From contig JAQGHR010000040.1 of assembly GCA_028291545.1 (NCBI GenBank), positions 1-64,000 of the forward strand: a stretch of DNA of 64,000 bases, read 5' to 3'. Shown here one piece after another: positions 54,907 through 62,961 of the stretch (within the stretch, counting starts at the first letter, position 1; every line of letters starts with the position of its first letter). The notes under the pieces are model-generated. The model was given only the letters and a program-made list of their open reading frames with translations, did not search any database and was not told the DNA's origin. This DNA is from Planctomycetota bacterium (GTDB lineage Bacteria; Planctomycetota; Planctomycetia; Isosphaerales; Isosphaeraceae). The translations under genes were made by a program, and so were the position numbers.

Positions 54907-55491
54907 ATGTCGCGACGCTTCCGAATGTTGATGCTTTGCTCCGTTCCCGCCCTGCTGATCGGCTTTGTGGCCGCCCGTGCTGAGGACAAGAAAGCCATGT
55001 CCGTGCTCGATTTCAAGGTCAAGGACATCGACGGCAAGGACGCGGATCTCGCAAAGTACAAGGGCGACGTCCTGCTGATCGTCAACACCGCCAGCCAGTG
55101 CGGCCTGACCCCGCAGTACAAGGGGCTCGAAGCCACCTACGAGAAATACAAGGACAAGGGCTTCAAAGTCCTCGCATTCCCCGCCAACGAGTTCGGCGCC
55201 CAGGAGCCGGGCACGAACGCCGAGATCAAGACCTTCTGCACCTCGAAATACAACGTCACCTTCCCGGTCTTCTCCAAGATCAAGGTCAAGGGTGAAGAGA
55301 TTCACCCCCTCTACAAGTACTTGACGAGCAAGGAGACCGACCCCAATTTTGCCGGCGACATCGGCTGGAACTTCGCCAAGTTCCTCGTCAATCGCAAAGG
55401 CGAAGTGATCGCCCGGTTCGATCCCCGCGTCGAACCCGGTTCGGAGAAAGTGACGGCGGCCATCGAGAAGGCGCTGGCCGAGTCAAAGTAA
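54907..55491 (+). CDS. Secreted glutathione peroxidase-family thiol peroxidase
   Basis: The 194-residue protein has a signal peptide (about 1-25) and the family blocks NTASQCGLTPQY with the peroxidatic Cys (C65), FPANEFGAQEPGT (Glu in place of the usual Gln/Asp), TFCTSKYNVTFPVF with a possible resolving Cys (about C108), and WNFAKFLVNRKG with the Trp-Asn. Bacterial members mostly use thioredoxin instead of glutathione. A periplasmic place is unusual for the family but consistent with the signal peptide. It defends the cell envelope against peroxides. Confidence 0.9.
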   Translation: MSRRFRMLMLCSVPALLIGFVAARAEDKKAMSVLDFKVKDIDGKDADLAKYKGDVLLIVNTASQCGLTPQYKGLEATYEKYKDKGFKVLAFPANEFGAQEPGTNAEIKTFCTSKYNVTFPVFSKIKVKGEEIHPLYKYLTSKETDPNFAGDIGWNFAKFLVNRKGEVIARFDPRVEPGSEKVTAAIEKALAESK

Positions 55492-55506
55492 TTGGTCCGG
55501 TTCGCC

Positions 55507-55558
55507 CTTGTAGGGTGGCAGGCGTGGCCGCCGTCGGCCGCTCCAATCACCCTACAAG
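55507..55558. repeat. GTAGGGTG-type inverted repeat after the peroxidase gene
   Basis: CTTGTAGGGTG (55507-55517) pairs with CACCCTACAAG (55548-55558), with GC-rich inner arms (GTGGCCG/CGGCCGC). It lies just after the peroxidase stop and may act as a terminator. The arms match the repeat at 51005-51063 in GTAGGGTG. Confidence 0.5.
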
Positions 55559-55578
55559 TGTCTGCTAGGGTCGAGGCG

Positions 55579-56457
55579 TCAGCGGTAGTCATTGCCGCTG
55601 AGCGTCCTACCACGACCGATCGATCCCTTGGAACCGCCTCCGTACTCGCGGTTCAGCTCGTCCTCGATCTGCTGGATTCGGGTCTCCGGCAACGGGTGGG
55701 ACGAGAGCCACTCGGGCTGGCGATCGCCTTTGCTCGCGTCTTTGAGGATCTTCATCACGTCGAGCATGGCGCGCGGATCGTAACCGACCTGGTTCATCAG
55801 CCGAAGACCGTAAGAGTCGGACTGGGACTCATCTCCACGGCCATAACGGAGTTGAATCATCTGGTTCGCCATTTGCGCGGCCATTGCCGCACTCTGGCCA
55901 CCGTCGTTTCGGTCACTGGTGCCGACACCGACGGCCGTCGAAAGGATCTGACCGAGCTGACCCTTGGCCATCTGCTGCGCGGAATGTCGATGGATCACAT
56001 GTCCGATTTCGTGGCCGAGCACACCGGCCAGCTCGGCCTCATCATCAAGCTTGTCGAAGAGGGCCTTCGTGATGAAGATCTGTCCGCCGGGCAGGGCGAA
56101 CGCGTTGATCGTATTGGGATCGTTCAGCAGGTGGAAGTGAAAGTTGTCGGCATAGGGACTCTTGCCGGCCTCGGTATTTTCGACCAGGCGACGGCCAACT
56201 TCCTGAACGAGCGCGGCCCTCGGGTCTCTCCCCGGCGTGATGTCCCCGCCCATCTCGGCCGCCATCTTGGGCGCGGCCTCAAGCCCTAGTGCCTTCTCCT
56301 GGTCCACGGACATCGCGATATGCTGCTTCTCGCCCGTGACGGGGTTGACCTGAGTTCGCGCAAAATACGTGACAATCCCGAACAGCGCGATCACTGCGGC
56401 GATGATCAGTCTTGGATTGATCGAGATACCCGGACGATCCGCCTCGCCGTACGACAT
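55579..56457 (-). CDS. M48-family zinc metalloprotease
   Basis: The 292-residue protein has an N-terminal membrane helix (about 17-33), then a catalytic domain with HEIGH (149-153), a third zinc ligand in the DESQSDSYGL segment (E210), and GG-rich flanks (LPGGQIFITKALFDKLDDEAELAGVLGH). This is the layout of M48 peptidases such as those related to HtpX/BepA. It is anchored by one helix and probably faces the periplasm, where it would degrade or refold envelope proteins. ATG 56457 was chosen; CAGGTGA lies 7 nt before it. It converges on the peroxidase gene. Confidence 0.9.
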   Translation of the reverse strand: MSYGEADRPGISINPRLIIAAVIALFGIVTYFARTQVNPVTGEKQHIAMSVDQEKALGLEAAPKMAAEMGGDITPGRDPRAALVQEVGRRLVENTEAGKSPYADNFHFHLLNDPNTINAFALPGGQIFITKALFDKLDDEAELAGVLGHEIGHVIHRHSAQQMAKGQLGQILSTAVGVGTSDRNDGGQSAAMAAQMANQMIQLRYGRGDESQSDSYGLRLMNQVGYDPRAMLDVMKILKDASKGDRQPEWLSSHPLPETRIQQIEDELNREYGGGSKGSIGRGRTLSGNDYR

Positions 56458-57133
56458 GCTCGTCACCTGCTCGCGCTGGGAAATGGATGAAAGGACGCAG
56501 ATCCCATGTACGCAAACGACGCGCCGTCGGACCACGGGCGAGGCATCCTCGCTTCCTCCACGATCCGGCCCCAGCCAGGATCTGGCTGCGGTGCGCGATC
56601 TTCATCGGCGCTCGTGGTGTTCCATTCCAAGAGGCCTGGCTCGGGAACGTCGTGGCCGATGTTCCTCGATCGAGTCGTCACACAGTCTGTCGCAGCAGTG
56701 ATCCTCATGAGAATCGCCCCGCGCGATCGTTTCGGGTGACTTCGTGTCGCGATCGGCCGGAGGAACGCCTCGCCACGTCCGAGGAGGTCATGAGAATATA
56801 TCCCGGACAGCGACCGACCCGGTGCATCGACCGGACCCACCATTCCACGCACTCCGCTCGAACTACCATCGCAGTCCATTGTAAAGCATCGACCCTTCGC
56901 GTGGGGCCGGCACCGATACGATCCGGGCGGTTTGGCCCGGATTGCGAGACCGTGCGAGGTTTGCTAGCTTCGTCCGACTCCCTGAGTCGGACTTCGCTCG
57001 CCCTCCGTCTGCAGCGCGGCTCGGTTGGCCACCGGCGCGAGGCGAAAATTCATCGTTGCATACCGCCTCTCCAGGAAAACGCATGCCGTCGCGGCATACG
57101 AGGACGAACCCGCGCATTGACAAGAGGTCACCG
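56458..57133. other. 676-bp divergent intergenic region, no gene supported
   Basis: Short frames on both strands show no support. It separates the M48 gene (-) and the amine oxidase fusion gene (+) and must hold both promoters. No repeat or RNA gene was recognised. Confidence 0.4.
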
Positions 57134-59200
57134 ATGAGGCGGATTGCCATTGTGGGAGGGGGGCCCGGCGGGCTTTTCACCGCGTTCTTGCTGGGACAAC
57201 GATGCGCCGAGATGCCCGAGATCACGATCTTCGAGGCATCAGAACGAGTCGGCGGAAAAATCCTGACGAAGCGGTTCGACGTGGCGCCAGTCCCCTACGA
57301 AGCAGGGGCGGCCGAGTTGTATCAGTACGGCAAAGATCCCCTGCGCTTACTCATCAAGGAAATTCTCGGGCTTCCGGTCGTACGCATGGCCGGCCGAGCC
57401 GTTGTACTCGATGGACACATCCTGGCGTCCATGGACGATGTCGCCATTCACTACGGCAAGGCAACCGTCAGGGCACTGCGGCAGTTTGACAAGCTCGCCC
57501 ACTCCGTACGTGACTACCGGACGTTTTACGACGGCTCCTGGACGGCCGATAACGAACACCCCTGGTTCGGTCGCAGTTTCGAGTCGGTCCTCGCCGAAGT
57601 GCCCGACCACGATGCTCGCCGATACTTGAAAGTCATGATGCACAGTGACCTGGCGGCAGAGCCGGACGCCATGAATGCGCTTTACGGCATCGACAACTAC
57701 CTGATCAACGACCCGGACTATTGCAAGTATTACTCGATTCAGGGAGGCATGGAACGGCTGATCGACGCGCTCCGCGACTCCATCACGGCGCGGGTCGAGC
57801 TGGAATCCCCCGTGGAGCGAGTTGAGAAGGCGCATGACGGCGAATCCTATCGCGTCAGCTACCGACGCGGAGGCGTCGTCCTCTCGGACGAATTCGACGC
57901 GGTGGCCGTCGCACTCCCGATGGCCTGGCTGCCAAAATTGCAGTGGGGCGGCGAGCCTTTGACCGCCGCGATGACCGCGCATCGGACCCACTACGACCAC
58001 CCCGCCCATTACCTGCGCATTTCCCTACTCTTCGATGAGCCGTTCTGGCGAGCAACGATCGATGAGTCGTTCTTCATGCTCGACTCATTCGGCGGGTGCT
58101 GCGTCTACGATGAGGGATCTCGCCACGATGTCGGCCGTTACGGCGTCCTCGCATGGCTGCTCGGCGGTGCCGACGCGGTTGCCGCCGCAAACCTTTCCGA
58201 CGAGGAATTGATCGAGATGGCACTCGATTCTCTTCCGATCGCGTTGGGATCGGCGCGAGCCAAGTTCCTTGAGGGACACGTCCATCGGTGGCTGGGATCG
58301 GTCAGCGCCCGCCCCGGAGGGATCTTCATCAAGGGCCTGGAGGAACGGCAGCTTCCGGAACCGGTCGGACACCCTCGCCTCTATCTCGTCGGCGATTACC
58401 TGTTCGACACGTCCATCAACGGCGTGCTCGACTCCGCCGATTTCGTCTCGGAAATGATGATTGACTCGCTCAAGATTCCACGCTCCATCGTCGAGAACGA
58501 TTATTTCGACGACTACGTCGATGGAAAGTGCTACGAGGATTCCTATCGCGAAACCTTCGACGCCCGCCACCTCGTGGAGCTGATCCGTACGGCCTGGGGT
58601 GCCACGGCTCCCTACCGTCTGCTGGACGCGGGGTCCGCGAGCGGCTTGACGCTTCGCGATCTGGCGAAGCTCGGAGTCGATGCAACCGGGGTCGAGAGCA
58701 ACCCGTTCATCCACGCCCAGACCCCGAAGCGATGGAAGCCCAAGAACTTCCTGGGCGATGTCCGCGATCTTCCGTTCGAAGACGGGGCGTTCGATTTCGT
58801 CCATGAGACCTGCCTGGCTTGCGTGCCCGAGGGCGACCTGGTCCAGGCCCTTTCGGAGCTTCATCGCGTCGCCCGCCTCGGGGTCATCCTGGGCTCGGTC
58901 GTCTCCGACATGAAGAACGAGGCGATTGATAAGTATAAAATGATGCGCGGGGTCCAGTCTTTCAAGTCGCTCGAAGAATGGTCCGGCCTACTCGGTCGCC
59001 ACGGGTTCCAGCCGGCCACGATCGACCGGAAGTTAGCCACGGCCCTCTGGCAAGCTCGAACCCGCGCCTTCGGCGGATCGTCTCCTTACCGGTCCCCGCA
59101 CGCCCTCGGGTTGCGCTTCCACAGCCGTCGCGACCAGGCCTCGATCCTGAGCCTGCCCTCGTCGGTCTCGCAAACCGTCGTCGCCGAGGCCGCCGTTTAG
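57134..59200 (+). CDS. FAD amine oxidase-like protein fused to a SAM methyltransferase
   Basis: The 688-residue protein has an N-terminal FAD-binding Rossmann motif (IAIVGGGPGGLFTA, about 4-17) and an amine oxidase/phytoene desaturase-like body ending about residue 445 in LYLVGDYLFDTSINGVLDSADF, where the FAD ribityl contact is placed. A linker (about 450-480) leads to a class I methyltransferase domain with motif I LLDAGSASGLTLRDLAKLG (about 496-514), a second motif NFLGDVRDLPFEDGAFDFVHE, and a C-terminal region of Methyltransf_11 type. The fusion is contiguous with no gap in the frame. Start ATG 57134 has AGAGG upstream, and an in-frame frame to 56942 was rejected. The substrate is unknown; the two parts may act in sequence on one metabolite. 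Confidence 0.85.
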   Translation: MRRIAIVGGGPGGLFTAFLLGQRCAEMPEITIFEASERVGGKILTKRFDVAPVPYEAGAAELYQYGKDPLRLLIKEILGLPVVRMAGRAVVLDGHILASMDDVAIHYGKATVRALRQFDKLAHSVRDYRTFYDGSWTADNEHPWFGRSFESVLAEVPDHDARRYLKVMMHSDLAAEPDAMNALYGIDNYLINDPDYCKYYSIQGGMERLIDALRDSITARVELESPVERVEKAHDGESYRVSYRRGGVVLSDEFDAVAVALPMAWLPKLQWGGEPLTAAMTAHRTHYDHPAHYLRISLLFDEPFWRATIDESFFMLDSFGGCCVYDEGSRHDVGRYGVLAWLLGGADAVAAANLSDEELIEMALDSLPIALGSARAKFLEGHVHRWLGSVSARPGGIFIKGLEERQLPEPVGHPRLYLVGDYLFDTSINGVLDSADFVSEMMIDSLKIPRSIVENDYFDDYVDGKCYEDSYRETFDARHLVELIRTAWGATAPYRLLDAGSASGLTLRDLAKLGVDATGVESNPFIHAQTPKRWKPKNFLGDVRDLPFEDGAFDFVHETCLACVPEGDLVQALSELHRVARLGVILGSVVSDMKNEAIDKYKMMRGVQSFKSLEEWSGLLGRHGFQPATIDRKLATALWQARTRAFGGSSPYRSPHALGLRFHSRRDQASILSLPSSVSQTVVAEAAV

Positions 59201-59317
59201 GCGGGGCGGGTGTCGCCCGCCCGATTCAAGTGGAAAATTTGCCAATTCGTCGATCCGAATCGTAGGATTATCCTCTCCGCGGAGCTTTGCCGCGGATCGT
59301 TCCCACCAGGAGGCGCA

Positions 59318-60214
59318 ATGAGTTCCCCACAGCTCGTCCTCGAACCCACGGCGGCCGAGGGACGAGACCTGTTTCCCTCGGCGATCCAGGCGCGCGACAT
59401 GACCGCCTCTCCCGAAATGCGACCCGTCTGGCGACGACGGCGATCGGCACAAGCGGAAGCCATGCTGAACCCCGCCCGCGCCCCCGGTTGGCCCTCGCCG
59501 ATGGGTTTCTGGTTGGAGGACCTGGCCGATCGCAGTTCCACGATCCCGGCCGGATCTCACCAGATTCAGATCCTACCACCCGGCACCGAAACGACGGCCG
59601 GCCACGAAATCGCGGGAACCCCGCGCACCGGCAGGATTGGGCGGCCCGTGCAAACCGTTCGCATGAAGGGCATGGACGGGGAACTTGTCCTGACGATAGG
59701 AGACCAGACCGCCCAGGTCGTCGCATCCCCCGCAACCTGGAATGTGCTCTCCGAGCCGGTCCTACTTGCGATCTGCCAGTACTGGAGGTTCCAGGCCCTC
59801 GATACCGAGATCGACCGACTCACGGTCGAGGCCGAGGGGGATCTCAACCACGCCGCGATGGCCGTCCCTGCAAGTTTATGGGACCGGAAACGCCTCTTAG
59901 CTCACGCCCGGTCCGTTCGTGCTTTGCTGCTCGATCTGCCCCACTTCGAGGGGCCGATCACTGATCCTCTCCCGTACCTTTCGACAGAGCGCGCTGTCGC
60001 ATCCTATCGCCTGCTCGTGGAAAAGCTTCACCTGGACGAGTGGTGCGAAGCGATCGACGATCGTGCCGAGGCCGTCGAGGATGCCTACGCATCCGTCACG
60101 GAGAAGCTCAACGAGTTCCGCAATTTCGCCGTGGGATCGACCCTTGAGATCGCCATCATCGCGATCCTCGTGGTCGATCTCTTCGTCAATCTCGCGAATT
60201 ACTTCGTCGAGTGA
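59318..60214 (+). CDS. Tail-anchored protein of unknown function (RMD1/DUF155-like topology)
   Basis: The 298-residue protein has a polar N-terminus, a soluble central region, and one membrane helix at the extreme C-terminus (about 275-295, TLEIAIIAILVVDLFVNLA). The helix before it (AEAVEDAYASVTEKLNEFRNFAVGST) and the hydrophobic end recall the C-terminal layout of RMD1/DUF155 proteins, but I see no family-defining motif. ATG 59318 has AGGAGG 5 nt before it. It lies 117 nt after the amine oxidase fusion on the same strand. Confidence 0.7.
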   Translation: MSSPQLVLEPTAAEGRDLFPSAIQARDMTASPEMRPVWRRRRSAQAEAMLNPARAPGWPSPMGFWLEDLADRSSTIPAGSHQIQILPPGTETTAGHEIAGTPRTGRIGRPVQTVRMKGMDGELVLTIGDQTAQVVASPATWNVLSEPVLLAICQYWRFQALDTEIDRLTVEAEGDLNHAAMAVPASLWDRKRLLAHARSVRALLLDLPHFEGPITDPLPYLSTERAVASYRLLVEKLHLDEWCEAIDDRAEAVEDAYASVTEKLNEFRNFAVGSTLEIAIIAILVVDLFVNLANYFVE

Positions 60215-60225
60215 TCCGAACGTCG

Positions 60226-61989
60226 TCACTCCGCGAGCTTCACATGGAGTTCCCGGAGCTGTCGAGGATCGACCGTGCCGGGAGCGCCCGTCATCAGGTC
60301 AGTCCCCTTGGCCGTCTTCGGGAACGCAATGCAGTCGCGAATATTCGACAGGCCCGCGTAAAGCATGACCATTCGGTCCACGCCCAGCGCGATCCCGCCG
60401 TGGGGAGGCGCACCGAACTTCAGCGCGTTGAGCAGGAATCCAAACTTTTCGTTCGCCTCTTCGGTCGAGAGACCGAGCAGCGCGAAGATCTTCGATTGGA
60501 TGATCGGGTCGTGGCAGCGGATCGTGCCGCCTCCGCATTCCTCGCCGTTGACGACGAGGTCATACGCCTGGGCCCGGACCTTGCCCGGCTCGGTATCGAG
60601 CAGGTGGAGATCCGCCGGCAGGGGCATCGTGAACGGGTGATGTTCGGCGACGAACCGATTCTCCTCGGCGTCCCAGCCGAAGAGGGGAAACTTCACGATC
60701 CACGAGTAGTGGAACGTCTTCGGGTCGTAGAGCTTCAGCTCCGCGCCCAGGCGGATGCGGAGGGTCGAGAGCGCCTGACTCGTGACGCTCTGTGTGTCCG
60801 CGACGATCAGGATCAGGTCGCCCGTCTTGGCGTCGAATCGCTCTCGCATCGCGGCCTGGACGTCCGGCGGGAAGAACTTTGCGGTCGGACCGGTGAAGGT
60901 CTCGGCTTCCACCTTGATCCAAACTAGGCCCTTGGCCCCGAGAGGCTTGATCGATTCCGTGAGCGCATCGAGGTCTTTCCGCGTGTACTTCTCACCGCCG
61001 CCCGGCGCGCAGAGGCCGCGGACTCGGCCGCCAGCCTCCAGGGCCTGCGAAAACACTTTGAACTCGGTCCGGCCCGCGAGGTCGCCCAGGTCTTTGAGCT
61101 CCATCCCGAACCGGTAATCCGGCCGGTCCACGCCATACCGCTCCATCGCGTCGTGGTACTCGATCCGAGGGAGGGGGAGAGTCAGCGTCTCGCCCGTCAG
61201 CTCCTTGGCCAGGGCCGCAACGACGTGCTCCATCGTGCCGATGACGTCCTCGAACTCGACGAACGACATTTCCACGTCGAGCTGCGTGAACTCCGGCTGG
61301 CGGTTGGCGCGGAGGTCTTCGTCGCGGAAGCAACGCGCGATCTGGAAGTAACGGTCATAGCCGGCGACCATCAGAATTTGCTTGTAGAGCTGCGGCGATT
61401 GCGGCAGCGCGTAGAAATGCCCCGCATGGACCCGGCTCGGCACCAGGAAGTCCCGCGCACCCTCCGGGGTGCTCCGGCCCAGGATGGGAGTCTCAATTTC
61501 CACGAAATTCTGGTCGGACATCGTCCGGCGCATGACCTGGAGCATCTGGTGACGCAGGAGCAGGATGCGCTGCATCTCCGGTCGTCTCAGGTCGAGATAG
61601 CGATGCGAGAGCCTCAATTCCTCGTTCGGCTCGGAGCCGCCCGTGATCTCGAACGGCGGTGTTTCGGTCCGGGTGAAGACCTCAAGCTCGGTGGCCTGAA
61701 CCTCGATCGCGCCGGTTTTCAGCTTGGGGTTTTCCTTGCCATGATAGCGCCTGGCGACGGTTCCCTTGACCCCGATCACGTATTCCGAGCGCAGGTCGTG
61801 CGCCGCATCCATCAACGCCTGGCCGGAATCGGGGTCGAAGACGACCTGGGTCAAGCCGTAGCGGTCGCGGAGGTCGATGAAGACAAGCCCGCCATGATCG
61901 CGCCGGGTATCGACCCAACCGTTAAGGATCACCGTCTGCCCGGCGTGCTCGGCTCCCAGATCGCCGCAGGTATGCGTCCGCTTCAGCAT
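60226..61989 (-). CDS. aspS: Aspartyl-tRNA synthetase, bacterial type
   Basis: The 587-residue class II synthetase has an N-terminal OB-fold anticodon domain (about 1-110), motif 2 in FYALPQSPQLYKQILM and FRDEDLRANRQPEFTQLDVEMSF, a GAD insertion domain (about 290-430), and motif 3 GIALGVDRMVML near 530. It charges tRNA-Asp with Asp. The bacterial length and GAD domain are normal. ATG 61989 starts the conserved MLKRTHTCGDLG; the frame to 62067 is unsupported. It converges on the tail-anchored protein gene with 11 nt between. Confidence 0.97.
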   Translation of the reverse strand: MLKRTHTCGDLGAEHAGQTVILNGWVDTRRDHGGLVFIDLRDRYGLTQVVFDPDSGQALMDAAHDLRSEYVIGVKGTVARRYHGKENPKLKTGAIEVQATELEVFTRTETPPFEITGGSEPNEELRLSHRYLDLRRPEMQRILLLRHQMLQVMRRTMSDQNFVEIETPILGRSTPEGARDFLVPSRVHAGHFYALPQSPQLYKQILMVAGYDRYFQIARCFRDEDLRANRQPEFTQLDVEMSFVEFEDVIGTMEHVVAALAKELTGETLTLPLPRIEYHDAMERYGVDRPDYRFGMELKDLGDLAGRTEFKVFSQALEAGGRVRGLCAPGGGEKYTRKDLDALTESIKPLGAKGLVWIKVEAETFTGPTAKFFPPDVQAAMRERFDAKTGDLILIVADTQSVTSQALSTLRIRLGAELKLYDPKTFHYSWIVKFPLFGWDAEENRFVAEHHPFTMPLPADLHLLDTEPGKVRAQAYDLVVNGEECGGGTIRCHDPIIQSKIFALLGLSTEEANEKFGFLLNALKFGAPPHGGIALGVDRMVMLYAGLSNIRDCIAFPKTAKGTDLMTGAPGTVDPRQLRELHVKLAE

Positions 61990-62136
61990 GAATGGTCTCG
62001 GGGTCGTCGGGCGAGGGAAGAATCGTGCGTGGCCAGGGCGATTTACCTTATCTCGCGAGGCGCGCAAGCGTCAAGCGGCCCACAGGATGAGACACGTCCC
62101 GCCACCGTTCCGGTTCGCGCAGCGCCACGAATCGAC

Positions 62137-62922
62137 TTATCGAGACGTCCGTCCTCGTTTACGGGCCTTCTTCGCGGCGTTTTTCTTCTTGCGCAGCTTG
62201 TCCAGGTTCGGGCGTTTCGGGGGCCGATCGAGCACCAACCTCCACTGGGGCCGAATCGTCTCGCCCTTCGGCTCCGGGCCGAGCCCGAGCTCGTACCGCA
62301 ACGAGGGCCAGCCACCCGCAATGCTCTCGTCCACGACATCGGCCGCGAACGCCTCCTCGATCACGGTGGCAGACTCGACGGCCTTCAGCTTCACGAGATC
62401 CCAGGCGACGAACCCGTTCAGAGACCACGAGTCCTCGTCGTCTTCCTTTTGCGCGAGTTGCCGGGTCAGGTAATCGACACATTCGCCTCGTGATTCGGGG
62501 AAGGCGTTGCCGATCTTTGCGAGCGCCGAGGCCGCGGCGATTCGCGTATATTCGTCGGGCCGTCTGGACAGGAGGTGATCGCCGATCGCAGGGATCGCTG
62601 GTGGACCGATCAACGCGAGGACCGCCGGCAATTCTTCGAGCCAGTAATCATCCAGCTCGCTGAATCGATCCATCGCGGTCAGGAGTGGGCCAACCGCCTC
62701 GACCGCGCGCAACTGCCCCAGAGCCCGTCGCGCGTGGATCGTCGCCCAGTATTCGTTGTCGTTTCCCTCCTCGTAAAGCTGAGCATCGCCCACCATGCGA
62801 ATGAGTTCCGGTACATCCTCCGGCCGAAGGCCGACTTCCTCGACGTAATTTGGCCAGATCTCCCCGAAGTTGCACTCGACACGGTTGAGCAGCCCGGCAA
62901 CGGGTGAGGAATAGGTGGGCAT
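62137..62922 (-). CDS. DUF1186/HEAT-like protein
   Basis: The 261-residue protein has repeated helical pairs of HEAT type (ATIHARRALGQLRAVEAVGPLLTAM, PAVLALIGPPAIPAIGDHLL, TRIAAASALAKIGNAF) and matches the general form of DUF1186-containing proteins. The C-terminus is strongly basic (KRPNLDKLRKKKNAAKKARKRGR), which would suit nucleic acid binding or ribosome association. The ATG has GAGAGGA about 6 nt upstream. It lies upstream of aspS on the same strand, 147 nt away. Confidence 0.75.
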   Translation of the reverse strand: MPTYSSPVAGLLNRVECNFGEIWPNYVEEVGLRPEDVPELIRMVGDAQLYEEGNDNEYWATIHARRALGQLRAVEAVGPLLTAMDRFSELDDYWLEELPAVLALIGPPAIPAIGDHLLSRRPDEYTRIAAASALAKIGNAFPESRGECVDYLTRQLAQKEDDEDSWSLNGFVAWDLVKLKAVESATVIEEAFAADVVDESIAGGWPSLRYELGLGPEPKGETIRPQWRLVLDRPPKRPNLDKLRKKKNAAKKARKRGRTSR

Positions 62923-62961
62923 GACGAGTCCTCTCGATCTCGGTGCAACTCGCGATCTCGA

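Noticed and set aside
56487-57137. Plus-strand frame of 216 residues in the gap before the oxidase fusion
   Set aside because: Arg/Ser-rich random-looking composition, no ribosome-binding site or motif, and its end overlaps the chosen start of the fusion gene.
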